In this document: piece by piece, positions 51,241-58,749 of the stretch | How the letters are laid out: the number at the start of each line of letters is the position of its first letter | How positions within the stretch are numbered: the first letter of the stretch is position 1 | From: Acetatifactor sp. | Lineage (GTDB): Bacteria > Bacillota > Clostridia > Lachnospirales > Lachnospiraceae | Length of the DNA: 64,000 nucleotides | Direction of reading: 5' to 3' | NCBI GenBank assembly: GCA_016290775.1 | Contig: JAEEVF010000004.1 | Span: 141,792 to 205,791, forward strand | The notes under the pieces: generated by a model | The model's database searches: none | What the model saw: the letters and a program-made list of their open reading frames with translations, nothing else | What the model was told of the DNA's origin: nothing | Translations under genes and position numbers: made by a program

Positions 51241-52922
51241 TCCCACATATCCTCCTGCGCAATGCGTTCAAGCTCTTCGCGTTCCAGCTCCAGCTCGTGC
51301 TCTTGCTTTTTCATTTCTTCTTTGTTCTGATACATCAACTGATCCGCACGTTTTGCCGTGGAATTCAGGTCATAGTCAATTCGATTGTCATACCGCGCAA
51401 AGCCGCATGCGATCGCGATCTTCACGTCAGAGCTTGCCTTATTGTACTCGTCGATCATGTTCTCCATGCGCGTCTGTTGCTCGCGGCATGAAGCCTTGCC
51501 GCCCTTCGGGATCAGGCAATAAAACTCATCGCCGCCCATGCGGTAACAGTTGCCGATGGTGCCAAATGTGCTCTGAATGATCTTCGAAGCGTCGCGGATG
51601 TACTTATCTCCCGCCTCATGACCAAGCGTGTCATTGCAAGCTTTCAGGTTATTCAGATCCAGCACCGCCACCACGAAGTTCTCCGCATCCACCACGTAAG
51701 GATCCGTGTCCACAATGAATGCCGCGCGGTTGAACAATCCCGTCATCTTGTCATGATATGCCAGCGCCTCCATGCTCTTTGCGCCCTTGCCTGCGGAGAT
51801 CAAAAGACCATTCTCACGGAAGATCGAAACGCCCAGCGCGACCGCATATAACAAAAAGCCCAAAATGACATACGAGGTAACGGATTGCTTGCCCTTGGTA
51901 ATATAATAGGTTCCCACGTCAATGCTAAAGCCGACCACCACCATCGCCATGCCCAGCAGGTTATTCCGGATCTTGACATTCCAGCCGTTTCTTATGATCT
52001 CGCGCACCGCCATCAATACCGTCATGACGATGGCAAACGTAAGCTGTGCAAGGATCCAAGTGAACATCTGACGGAAATCCGCCAGGTTGAAATACTGCAA
52101 GAACAAACTGAGTGCGATCACGAAAAGGCTGACGTAACAAGGCAGGTACCAACTCTTTTGCCCCTGTGCGTTGTACAGATTCATCATGAAAAGCACAAAC
52201 GGGATCGCGATCAGCATGAGCGCCATGAAAGGCAAGAGCGAGAACACCGGAAGTCCTGCAAATAAAAGCTTTGCCAGCGAAATGTCCGTCGCTCTCCACA
52301 TACCCACGAAAATGGCCACGATGCCAAGAAGCCCAAGGTCCTTGTCCACTTCGGAATTCTTACGGTTGTAAAGCACGTAGCCGATCATCCCAAGTCCGAC
52401 AAGCATCAGCGCAATGCTGATCAGCGCCGTCCCCAGTTCGTGGCTTAAGTAATGAAGCACAATGCTTCCCTTCTCGCCCAGATAAAAGTCAGGCGTCGCA
52501 TAAGAGAAGGAATGATATACCGGCGTCAGCACGATCCGAAGGTTCGATCCATTCATGTCCTCCGTCAAAAGCACGTCATTCCAGACACACCCAGGGGTCT
52601 TTGCGAACGCATTCTTCGGAGACGGCTCCATGGAATAAACCAGGTCGTCGCCATGATAGATGTTGACGATCTGGTGGTTGGAATAAAAGGCCAAATGGCA
52701 ATACTTCCCCGTCACGCCGCTGATCGGAAGCTCTCCGCTCCAACCATCCCGCGCGCCGCGTTCACCAAGCACTATGCTGTTTTCCAATACCTGGACCTGC
52801 TCACAACCCAACTTGGGCATTTCCGTGGTCACGTCCACACGGTATCGCACGAAATAATAGGCCAGAAGCGCTACAAGGACGATGCCGACCACTGCATACG
52901 CTTTTGGAAGTAGCTTTTCCAT
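51237..52922 (-). CDS. Membrane GGDEF diguanylate cyclase, copy 1
   Basis: 561 residues. One span at about 8-26, an extracytoplasmic beta-rich domain (about 30-165), seven spans (about 170-375) as in 7TMR-DISM proteins, then a GGDEF domain with RMGGDEFYCLIPKG. The active-site GGDEF is intact, so it should make cyclic di-GMP. The residues just before it (GTIGNCY) lack the RxxD inhibitory site. The start at 52922 has CAGGAGA 7 nt ahead. It lies 20 bp after its paralogue and overlaps malQ by four bases. Confidence 0.9.
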   Translation of the reverse strand: MEKLLPKAYAVVGIVLVALLAYYFVRYRVDVTTEMPKLGCEQVQVLENSIVLGERGARDGWSGELPISGVTGKYCHLAFYSNHQIVNIYHGDDLVYSMEPSPKNAFAKTPGCVWNDVLLTEDMNGSNLRIVLTPVYHSFSYATPDFYLGEKGSIVLHYLSHELGTALISIALMLVGLGMIGYVLYNRKNSEVDKDLGLLGIVAIFVGMWRATDISLAKLLFAGLPVFSLLPFMALMLIAIPFVLFMMNLYNAQGQKSWYLPCYVSLFVIALSLFLQYFNLADFRQMFTWILAQLTFAIVMTVLMAVREIIRNGWNVKIRNNLLGMAMVVVGFSIDVGTYYITKGKQSVTSYVILGFLLYAVALGVSIFRENGLLISAGKGAKSMEALAYHDKMTGLFNRAAFIVDTDPYVVDAENFVVAVLDLNNLKACNDTLGHEAGDKYIRDASKIIQSTFGTIGNCYRMGGDEFYCLIPKGGKASCREQQTRMENMIDEYNKASSDVKIAIACGFARYDNRIDYDLNSTAKRADQLMYQNKEEMKKQEHELELEREELERIAQEDMWE

Positions 52923-52942
52923 TGCTCTGTCTCCTGGATAAA

Positions 52943-54685
52943 TCAATCATCTTGTTCCGACTCAGTCTCAGCTTGGTTCTCTGACGGGTTCTCCGCCTGC
53001 TCTTGCTCCGCATGCTCCTGCTCCGCCTGCTCCTTCGCCGCGAGCTCCTCCTCGAGGGCCTGGCGCTGCTTCATCTGGAACTTCTCTTCATACATCATCT
53101 TGTCAGCGCGGCGGATCGTTGCGTGAATGTCTTCGTCCTCCGCAGGATCGAACATTGCATATCCGCACGCAATGCCCATCTTGATGTCACCGCTTGCGAA
53201 ATTAAAGCGGTTCACACGGTCATTCATACGCCGCACGCGCCTTGCGCAGCCGGCCTCCGTCTCATCGATCAGGATCGCCCCAAACTCATCGCCGCCAAGG
53301 CGGTAACACCGCCCGCGCTCGCCAAAGCAATCCATCATGATCTTCGCGGCCTCCTTGATGTAAATGTCGCCCTTGTCATGCCCCAAAAGGTCATTGCACT
53401 TCTTCAGGTTGTTCAGGTCAAAGGCCACGATCACACTACTCTCCGGACGAAATTCCGCACTGCCGAGGAAATCCATATACGCCGCACGGTTAAAGAAACC
53501 CGTCAGGGCGTCGTGATATGCCAGTTTCTTGTACTGACGCGCCTGCATGCCGACTTCCATGCCCTTCCTCGAGATCCGAAGCCTGTTGCCGATCATGAAC
53601 AGAAGGAACATCAGGAACAGCACCATGCTGAACGGGAAGGTGGTAAGACCCGCGGTCCCAAAGTACGTATAAAGGTCAATGCCCGTCCAGACCATGGCCA
53701 GCGTCACGCCGATCAGCCCCACCTGAGCATTCTTGTCAAGACGGTTTTCGCGAACATATAGCCCAAGGGCTAAGTATATGCTTGCGAACGTGATCCCAAG
53801 GGATACCAGCGTGATCCACATGGTCTCGCGGAAATCCGCAATGCGAAAGAACTGAAGGAACACGCAGAGCGAAGTGCAGACAAGCGTCGCCACTTCGGGG
53901 ACACGCCAAACATAAGTCTTCTCCATGTGCGAAACGTCACGAACGAACTTCACCAGCATCAGCGGTAAGAACATCAAGATCACCGACGGGATCACCGACA
54001 ATACCGGAAGCGCCTTGCCAAACAATGCCAGAAAATCACTGTCCAGCATCTTCCAAAGACCGATCACCACGGTAAATACGGAATGCGAAAGCGCGATCCC
54101 AAGATGCTCCTCATGCCTCGCCGCCGCGCCAAGAAGCGCAAGAAGGATCTGCAAAACGCCGATCACCACCACGCAGGCACATAGCAAAAGAATGGGTAAA
54201 TTTGAAAACAGAATGACTTTGATGATCTGATATCCATTGCCAAGCATCAAGTCCGGCAATGCATCCAAGCCCTTATATACGGGCGAAAGCTCAATCGTCA
54301 CAAGCTTGCCGTTGTCCTCGTCCTTAAAGACCACTTCGTTGTAAACGACGCCGGGACTCTTTGGAAGGAGCGGCATGTCGCGCGCGGTGAGGCGATAAAC
54401 CTCTTCGCCGTCGAGGAACACTGCAACGCCTTGATGCGCCGTCAGGAAAAGAAGCGTGTTAAAATCCGAGCGCACGTTCTTTAGCTGAAACGAAATGACC
54501 GTCTTTTCGCCAAGCGGTGCATTCGCGTCCATCACGGTCATCGTCTCGTACTCCGTGATCTCGCCATAGCCCGTCAGCGGCGCCTTTCGGAACACGGAAA
54601 GGCGGAGGTTCAACAGCCCATATAAGAATAAAAACAGGAGCAATAGGGCGGCGACGCCATATGCCCGAAGGATCAACTTCTTCAT
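52943..54685 (-). CDS. Membrane GGDEF diguanylate cyclase, copy 2
   Basis: 580 residues with the same layout as its neighbour: span at 6-25, extracytoplasmic domain to about 165 (VFLDGEEVYRLTARDMPLL), seven spans, and a GGDEF domain with RLGGDEFGAILIDE. Again no RxxD I-site upstream (FGERGRC). The tail after the domain is a 45-residue acidic coiled coil with AEQE repeats, encoded by imperfect 12-bp repeats. The sequence identity to copy 1 is clear but low, so the duplication is old. GAGG precedes the ATG. No EAL or HD-GYP phosphodiesterase is in the window. Confidence 0.9.
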   Translation of the reverse strand: MKKLILRAYGVAALLLLFLFLYGLLNLRLSVFRKAPLTGYGEITEYETMTVMDANAPLGEKTVISFQLKNVRSDFNTLLFLTAHQGVAVFLDGEEVYRLTARDMPLLPKSPGVVYNEVVFKDEDNGKLVTIELSPVYKGLDALPDLMLGNGYQIIKVILFSNLPILLLCACVVVIGVLQILLALLGAAARHEEHLGIALSHSVFTVVIGLWKMLDSDFLALFGKALPVLSVIPSVILMFLPLMLVKFVRDVSHMEKTYVWRVPEVATLVCTSLCVFLQFFRIADFRETMWITLVSLGITFASIYLALGLYVRENRLDKNAQVGLIGVTLAMVWTGIDLYTYFGTAGLTTFPFSMVLFLMFLLFMIGNRLRISRKGMEVGMQARQYKKLAYHDALTGFFNRAAYMDFLGSAEFRPESSVIVAFDLNNLKKCNDLLGHDKGDIYIKEAAKIMMDCFGERGRCYRLGGDEFGAILIDETEAGCARRVRRMNDRVNRFNFASGDIKMGIACGYAMFDPAEDEDIHATIRRADKMMYEEKFQMKQRQALEEELAAKEQAEQEHAEQEQAENPSENQAETESEQDD

Positions 54686-54715
54686 TCAAAAACCTCAGCC
54701 ATTAGTCAGCAGCAG

Positions 54716-55654
54716 TTACAGGATATATACGAAAAATGCCGCATAGCCAAGCAGCATGAGGAAGCCGCCAAGCCTGCCAAGCTTTTTATTCTTTACGACA
54801 CAAACGAACAGGAAAGCAACTGCTGCCACTGCCACGAAAGAATCCACCAGGAAGGAAGCCGCATAAGGCACGGGCGTGATCAGCGCCGTCGTTCCGACAA
54901 CAAACAAAATGTTAAAGATGTTACTGCCGACAATGTTTCCGACCGCGATGTCGGGCTTACCCTTAATGCCTGCGGTAACGCTCGTCACAAGCTCAGGAAG
55001 CGAAGTACCAAACGCAATGATCGTCAGACCGATGAAACGCTCTTCCATGCCAAACGTCCTTGCAATGACGGTCGCGGCGTCTACCGTAACGTCAGAACCC
55101 TTTACGATCATGACTGCACCAACGATCACCATAATGGGTAAGAGCCAAGCGGGCTTTTTCTTCCCTGACTTTTCCTCTTCCTCTTTTTTATCGGTTCCTT
55201 TCTTCGCCATGACAAGCAGATAGATGAGATAAACGATCATGAGCCCCCAAAGGATGCCTCCCTCAAGACGACTCATCTTGTTGTCCATAAGCCCCATCGC
55301 CGCAAATGCGATGGTGATCAGGATCGTGAACGGGATCTCATATCGCACCGTGGACTTTTGCACGGGGATCGTGCAGATCACGCTGGTAAGACCTAGGATC
55401 ACCAGCACGTTCATGATGTTACTGCCCACCACGTTACCGATCGTGATGTCCGCGCTCCCTTTGAGCGCTGCGGAAATGCTCACTGCTGCTTCCGGCAGAG
55501 AGGTACCCATCGCCACGATCGTAAGACCGATCACAAGCTGCGGAATGCCAAGCCTGTCCGCAATGTCGGCCGCGCCGTCCACAAACCAGTCGGCACCCTT
55601 CATAAGGAGCACAAAGCCGACCACCAAAAGCAACAGTTGAAGTAAAATCTCCAT
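54716..55654 (-). CDS. Calcium/sodium antiporter (CaCA family, YrbG-like)
   Basis: 312 residues, about ten spans, with the two alpha-repeats GLTIVAMGTSLPEAAVSISA and GLTIIAFGTSLPELVTSVTA, each followed by NVVGSNIMN or NIVGSNIFN. These carry the acidic cation ligands. Exchanges Ca2+ for Na+ or H+; subtype not distinguishable. A charged cytosolic loop KKGTDKKEEEEKSGKKKPAW separates the halves. Confidence 0.93.
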   Translation of the reverse strand: MEILLQLLLLVVGFVLLMKGADWFVDGAADIADRLGIPQLVIGLTIVAMGTSLPEAAVSISAALKGSADITIGNVVGSNIMNVLVILGLTSVICTIPVQKSTVRYEIPFTILITIAFAAMGLMDNKMSRLEGGILWGLMIVYLIYLLVMAKKGTDKKEEEEKSGKKKPAWLLPIMVIVGAVMIVKGSDVTVDAATVIARTFGMEERFIGLTIIAFGTSLPELVTSVTAGIKGKPDIAVGNIVGSNIFNILFVVGTTALITPVPYAASFLVDSFVAVAAVAFLFVCVVKNKKLGRLGGFLMLLGYAAFFVYIL

Positions 55655-55725
55655 GTCATTTATCTCTCTCTCATATTTCTTACAGTGTACTGCTCATTCA
55701 CTGCTTATTTACTGCTTAGATCAAG

Positions 55726-57018
55726 CTACTCGTGCTTCTCCTGACGGAGCGTGCACAGCAGATTTTCTATCAATTCCTTGTTCAGGACAACGGACTGGCC
55801 AAACGGATTGATCACGACGCCCGAAATCTTGGCATCGCTGAGGGCATAGGTCATAACCTCCTGGATGGGACGGTTCGTGCAAACGCCACGCTTGCCGCGT
55901 CCAAGTTCATCACGATCCGTGAACATCGGGATCCACTCACGACCACTCTGCTCACGCACCACGTCGATCACAAGATGCATTTCGCGGTTATAAGTAAAGC
56001 CTTCCTTTGCCGTGTGCTTCGCGGGCTTTACCGTGCCGTCCTCATCAGCATTCTCATCCCTCATGGGTGTGAGCATCTGACCGTCCTCGCGCATACGCTC
56101 GATCAACGTATCACGAAGGAGCGCAAAGTTCTCCTCGTTGCCCTGCTGATAAAAAGCATCCAGCGCCTTCTTCACCCTGCGATTGTCATCCTGCGTATTT
56201 GTCTCCACCAAAGGCTCACGCCCGATGAACTTGTCAAACCGCTCAAGAACACGCGTGATCTCAGGATGTAAATATCCTTCCGCACGCATCACGATGCCAA
56301 TGGGAATGCCGTAGAAAGCCTCCGCCATCGCACCCGCGATCGCAGCCAAAGTATCCGTGTCGCCGCCCAGGGAAACCGCGTTGCGCACCACGTCCTCATA
56401 GGACTTGCCCTCGAGGAACGCAATGATCGCCTCGGGAACCGTGTGCATGCAATCCTCAACGTGATGATAGGAAGGACGGATCTCATCCAGCGTACGGTCC
56501 AGATTGTACTGGAACTCCGTCACGACATACTTCTTGATGTCTTCCTTCGTCATCTGATTGCGCGCCAAAAAGATCACGCTTGCCGTGGCCTCCGCGCCCT
56601 TGATGCCTTCCGCGTGGCTGTGCGTCACGCGCGCCGTAGCGGCCGCAACCTTACGCGTCCTGTCCACCGTGTCATAAAGCCATCCTGCCGCGCTCACGCG
56701 CATTGCTGAGCCATTTCCATAGCTCCCGTAAGGCTTTGCGGCATCGCCCATGCGAAGCCACTGATAAAACCTTCCGCCATAGCCCGCGTCAGGGTACTTG
56801 TGCCCCCAATGCTGCATGGATGCGGTAACCTTCTTTTCAATCTCTTCCTCGGATGCATCCCTGCCTGCGTCCATGAGTGCCTCCCCAACGGCAATCGTCA
56901 TGACCGTGTCATCCGTGAAATAACTCTTTTCCGAAAAAAGTTCAAACTGTTTTGTCTTTTCGCCATTGTCATATTCAAATGGACTGCCAATAATATCCCC
57001 AAAAATCGCCCCGTACAA
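55726..57018 (-). CDS. ADP-ribosylglycohydrolase fused to SseB-like domain
   Basis: 430 residues. N-terminal ARH domain (about 1-285): GAIFGDIIGSPFEY, the metal-binding FTDDT (34-38), and SLGGDTDTLAAIAGAMAEAFYG with the second acidic ligand set. C-terminal part (about 305-430) resembles SseB-type domains: FYQQGNEENFALLRDTL, FTDRDELGRGKRG and VVINPFGQSVVLNKELIENL. ARH enzymes remove ADP-ribose from proteins or small molecules; the SseB-like part has no known activity. I start it at TTG 57018, with AAGGAGG 7 nt ahead; a longer frame reaches through the tRNA gene and is not real. Target modification unknown; no ADP-ribosyltransferase is nearby. Confidence 0.85.
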   Translation of the reverse strand: MYGAIFGDIIGSPFEYDNGEKTKQFELFSEKSYFTDDTVMTIAVGEALMDAGRDASEEEIEKKVTASMQHWGHKYPDAGYGGRFYQWLRMGDAAKPYGSYGNGSAMRVSAAGWLYDTVDRTRKVAAATARVTHSHAEGIKGAEATASVIFLARNQMTKEDIKKYVVTEFQYNLDRTLDEIRPSYHHVEDCMHTVPEAIIAFLEGKSYEDVVRNAVSLGGDTDTLAAIAGAMAEAFYGIPIGIVMRAEGYLHPEITRVLERFDKFIGREPLVETNTQDDNRRVKKALDAFYQQGNEENFALLRDTLIERMREDGQMLTPMRDENADEDGTVKPAKHTAKEGFTYNREMHLVIDVVREQSGREWIPMFTDRDELGRGKRGVCTNRPIQEVMTYALSDAKISGVVINPFGQSVVLNKELIENLLCTLRQEKHE

Positions 57019-57141
57019 GTGAATACCTCCTTCCGCACATTCAACAAAAAAAATCGACATGTTGCCAAGATATATTGTATCACGTTGCGCAAAGGAATGC
57101 CATGTATTTTTTTGTTCGATTGAGGGGCGCCGCGCGGCCAC

Positions 57142-57182
57142 AAAAAAGCGGACCGAAACCCGACATATAAAGGTCGGTTTCC
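57142..57182 (-). terminator. Terminator after tRNA-Leu
   Basis: GAAACCGAC...GTCGGGTTTC stem followed by TCCGCTTTTTTG on the minus strand, about 70 bp past the tRNA 3' end. Confidence 0.7.
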
Positions 57183-57250
57183 GATCCGAGATTGCTGGAA
57201 CCCTTCCGTGCATGCAACTTTTCATGCTGCTCCGGGCCATCGAAGAAGCG

Positions 57251-57331
57251 TGCGGGCAACAGGACTTGAACCTGCACGGGGTTACCACCAGAACCTAAAT
57301 CTGGCGCGTCTGCCAATTCCGCCATGCCCGC
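57251..57331 (-). tRNA. tRNA-Leu (UAG)
   Basis: The minus-strand sequence starting GCGGGCATGGCGGAATTGGC pairs its GCGGGC acceptor with GCCCGC at the 3' end. The anticodon arm is CCAGA-TTTAGGT-TCTGG with anticodon TAG, and GGTTCAAGTCC is the T arm. The 3' CCA is not encoded. Its A-G dinucleotides and D-arm are typical for Leu tRNA. It marks the boundary to the AT-rich accessory part. Confidence 0.96.
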
Positions 57332-57403
57332 GTAACGACTTTTTTATTATATATGCGAGCGCGCGGGATGTCAATCCGTTTTGTGAGAACAATGCTTTTT
57401 CTC

Positions 57404-57432
57404 TTGACAAGCATAATGCAATCCACTATGAT
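57404..57432 (+). promoter_or_regulatory. Promoter of type III toxin-antitoxin locus
   Basis: TTGACA (57404-57409), 17 bp, TATGAT (57427-57432). A start near 57439 would begin the RNA just before the first antitoxin repeat. Confidence 0.85.
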
Positions 57433-57438
57433 GGAGTT

Positions 57439-57586
57439 AGCAACAGAGGGTGTATCTCAGCCCTTAAATGAGAGATTTACATGAGAGTTTCTCTTGACTC
57501 TTAACAAGAGATTTCATAAGTGAGTGTTTCGCTACTCATAAATGCGAACCTGCCAAGGGCAAGTATCATGCTTGCCCTTGATTTTT
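57439..57586 (+). ncRNA. toxI: ToxI-like RNA antitoxin with three pseudoknot repeats
   Basis: Three repeats begin at 57448, 57485 and 57522, exactly 37 nt apart. Each reads as an H-type pseudoknot: stem 1 is GGGT/GCCC, GAGT/ACTC, GAGT/ACTC; stem 2 is TCTCA/TGAGA, TCTCTTG/CAAGAGA, TTCGC/GCGAA, with the second strand after a short A/T stretch (TTAA, TTAA, ATAA). The stem sequences change between copies but stay paired. In type III systems such repeats are cut by the toxin into units that trap it. The 3' boundary is given by the hairpin; repeat 3 is shorter at its end. No peptide is expected from this region. Confidence 0.88.
57554..57586 (+). terminator. Hairpin between toxI and toxN
   Basis: CAAGGGCAAG-TATCATG-CTTGCCCTTG then ATTTTTC. 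A leaky terminator at this place is standard in toxIN loci; it sets the ratio of antitoxin RNA to toxin mRNA. Confidence 0.9.
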
Positions 57587-57607
57587 CATCTGAAAAGGAC
57601 ACATCTT

Positions 57608-58228
57608 ATGGCCAAAAACAATCTTCGCTTCTTCGAAATCAATCCCCATTACATTGATTATCTATCTCTGTTCGCGCCTCATTTATTCGCCAACAAAAAG
57701 CCAGACCAACATCATGCCAGGAAATACATCGGTATTGTTTTACAGATCAACGACCTGTTCTATTTTGCGCCCCTTTCTTCAGCAAAGCCCAAACACCGAC
57801 ATATGCAAGAAGGTCTTGATTTTATCAAGGTCAAGCAATACTCCGTCATCAATCTCAATAATATGCTACCAGTTCCTTTAAGCGATTGTATCCCGATTGA
57901 TTTCTCCAAAGAAAGGGATCCAAAATATCGCAATTTACTAATGGCGGAATACCGCTTCATCAAGATGATCGAGGAGAAAGTCCAAAAAAACGCACGTCTC
58001 TTATATAATCATAAGATCCGCTACGGCAACAGTACCCCATTAGCCAAACGCTGTAATGATTTTCTTCTGCTAGAACAAAAATGCCGAGAATACGAGCAAT
58101 CGAATCTTCCAACAAATCCGTCCCTTTCGGGCACTCTTCATTCCCCTAAAAGCACTTTAGCACAATATGATGTTTTTTTCATTATTTCCGCAGTATTCTT
58201 GATTTACTGCTACTTTTCAGGCATTTGA
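57608..58228 (+). CDS. toxN: Type III toxin-antitoxin endoribonuclease toxin, ToxN/AbiQ family
   Basis: 206 residues. YIGIVLQINDLFYFAPLSS (40-58), SAKPKHRHM, YSVINLNNMLPVP and YRNLLMAEYRFI, then AKRCNDFLLLEQKC, match the ToxN/AbiQ family of sequence-specific endoribonucleases, which also give phage abortive infection in several hosts. AAAGGA precedes the ATG at 57608. Canonical ToxN is about 165-175 residues; here a linker (about 163-187) and a strongly hydrophobic tail (189-203, FFIISAVFLIYCYF) are added. The tail could be a membrane anchor. Located next to tRNA-Leu, in AT-rich DNA. Confidence 0.92.
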   Translation: MAKNNLRFFEINPHYIDYLSLFAPHLFANKKPDQHHARKYIGIVLQINDLFYFAPLSSAKPKHRHMQEGLDFIKVKQYSVINLNNMLPVPLSDCIPIDFSKERDPKYRNLLMAEYRFIKMIEEKVQKNARLLYNHKIRYGNSTPLAKRCNDFLLLEQKCREYEQSNLPTNPSLSGTLHSPKSTLAQYDVFFIISAVFLIYCYFSGI

Positions 58229-58309
58229 GTTTTCTCAACGCCTCCTTTTTTCATGACACAAATTCGAAACGGCCCGCACAACTACGAAAAACCCTTTCCG
58301 TGAAAGCAA

Positions 58310-58334
58310 AAAGGAGCTTATCCCAAGCTCCTTT
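58310..58334. terminator. Stem-loop after toxN
   Basis: AAAGGAGCTT and AAGCTCCTTT with a 5-nt loop, about 80 bp past toxN. A U tract (TTTTTGC) follows only on the minus strand; on the plus strand it may still act as 3' end structure for toxN mRNA. Confidence 0.55.
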
Positions 58335-58397
58335 CCGTTGAATTCACATTAATACCCTTTCCATCCAAGAGTGGGTTCACGGAAAATTCTGCATCTG

Positions 58398-58427
58398 TTT
58401 AAAGTGGTCGAATTCGACCACTTTAAA
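58398..58427. repeat. Perfect 30-bp palindrome
   Basis: Exact palindrome without loop, centred on GAATTC with arms TTTAAAGTGGTCGAA. It lies in the 521-bp gap 58229-58749 between toxN and nhaC, where no gene is supported. A second inverted repeat, TTGTACT-TGT-AGTACAA, lies at 58530-58546. Such perfect symmetry suggests a protein-binding site or the remnant of a lost operon's operator. Confidence 0.85.
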
Positions 58428-58562
58428 ACTTGGATTGTAAATCTGCTCCCATGTTCCAAGTAACTCGAGTGTATTTCTGTTTCGCAACCAGTTTTTTATG
58501 ACATCTACCGCCCTCTTGCCCACTTGTAATTGTACTTGTAGTACAATGCGGGGCATGAAAAA

Positions 58563-58588
58563 AGGAGATCATCCGAAGATGATCTCCT
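58563..58588 (-). terminator. Rho-independent terminator of nhaC
   Basis: AGGAGATCATC-CGAA-GATGATCTCCT; on the minus strand followed by TTTTTTTCATG. It lies about 160 bp from the nhaC stop because two repeat copies occupy the space between. Confidence 0.92.
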
Positions 58589-58602
58589 GTGAATGAGTAA
58601 AC

Positions 58603-58747
58603 AAGAACACGTCCAAGGCTTGGAATGCGTAGCATTCCATGATCCCGACCGAAGGGAGGGACATGACGAAGGTCACGCCCACTGGCACAAACGTGCCAAA
58701 AAGAACCGTCCCCAGTGGCACGTGACGAAGGTCACGCCCACTGGCAC
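58603..58747 (-). repeat. Dispersed palindromic repeat, copies B and C in tandem
   Basis: On the minus strand copy C (58747-58693) runs GTGCCAGTGGGCGTGACC and, after GTCAC, switches to GTGCCACTGGGGACGGTTCT with end TGGCAC. Copy B (58688-58603) is the inverted counterpart of copy A at 36554-36648, but its right arm is lost (TTGTTTAC in place of TTTTTGGCAC). Copy C contains a second, nested arm pair GTGCCA/TGGCAC. The GGGGACGGTTCT block resembles REP-type repeats of Firmicutes as I remember them. The copies fill the space between the nhaC stop (58750) and its terminator. Confidence 0.85.
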
Positions 58748-58749
58748 GT

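Noticed and set aside
57019..57288. 90-codon N-terminal extension of the ADP-ribosylglycohydrolase
   Set aside because: It reads through the tRNA-Leu gene and its terminator; TTG at 57018 follows AAGGAGG and gives the family N-terminus.
57542..57607. Earlier ATG for toxN at 57542
   Set aside because: It lies inside the third antitoxin repeat and would translate the terminator hairpin; the ATG at 57608 has its own ribosome site.
58423..58635. 70-codon frame near the 30-bp palindrome
   Set aside because: No ribosome site, runs through the nhaC terminator and the palindrome, no recognisable domain.
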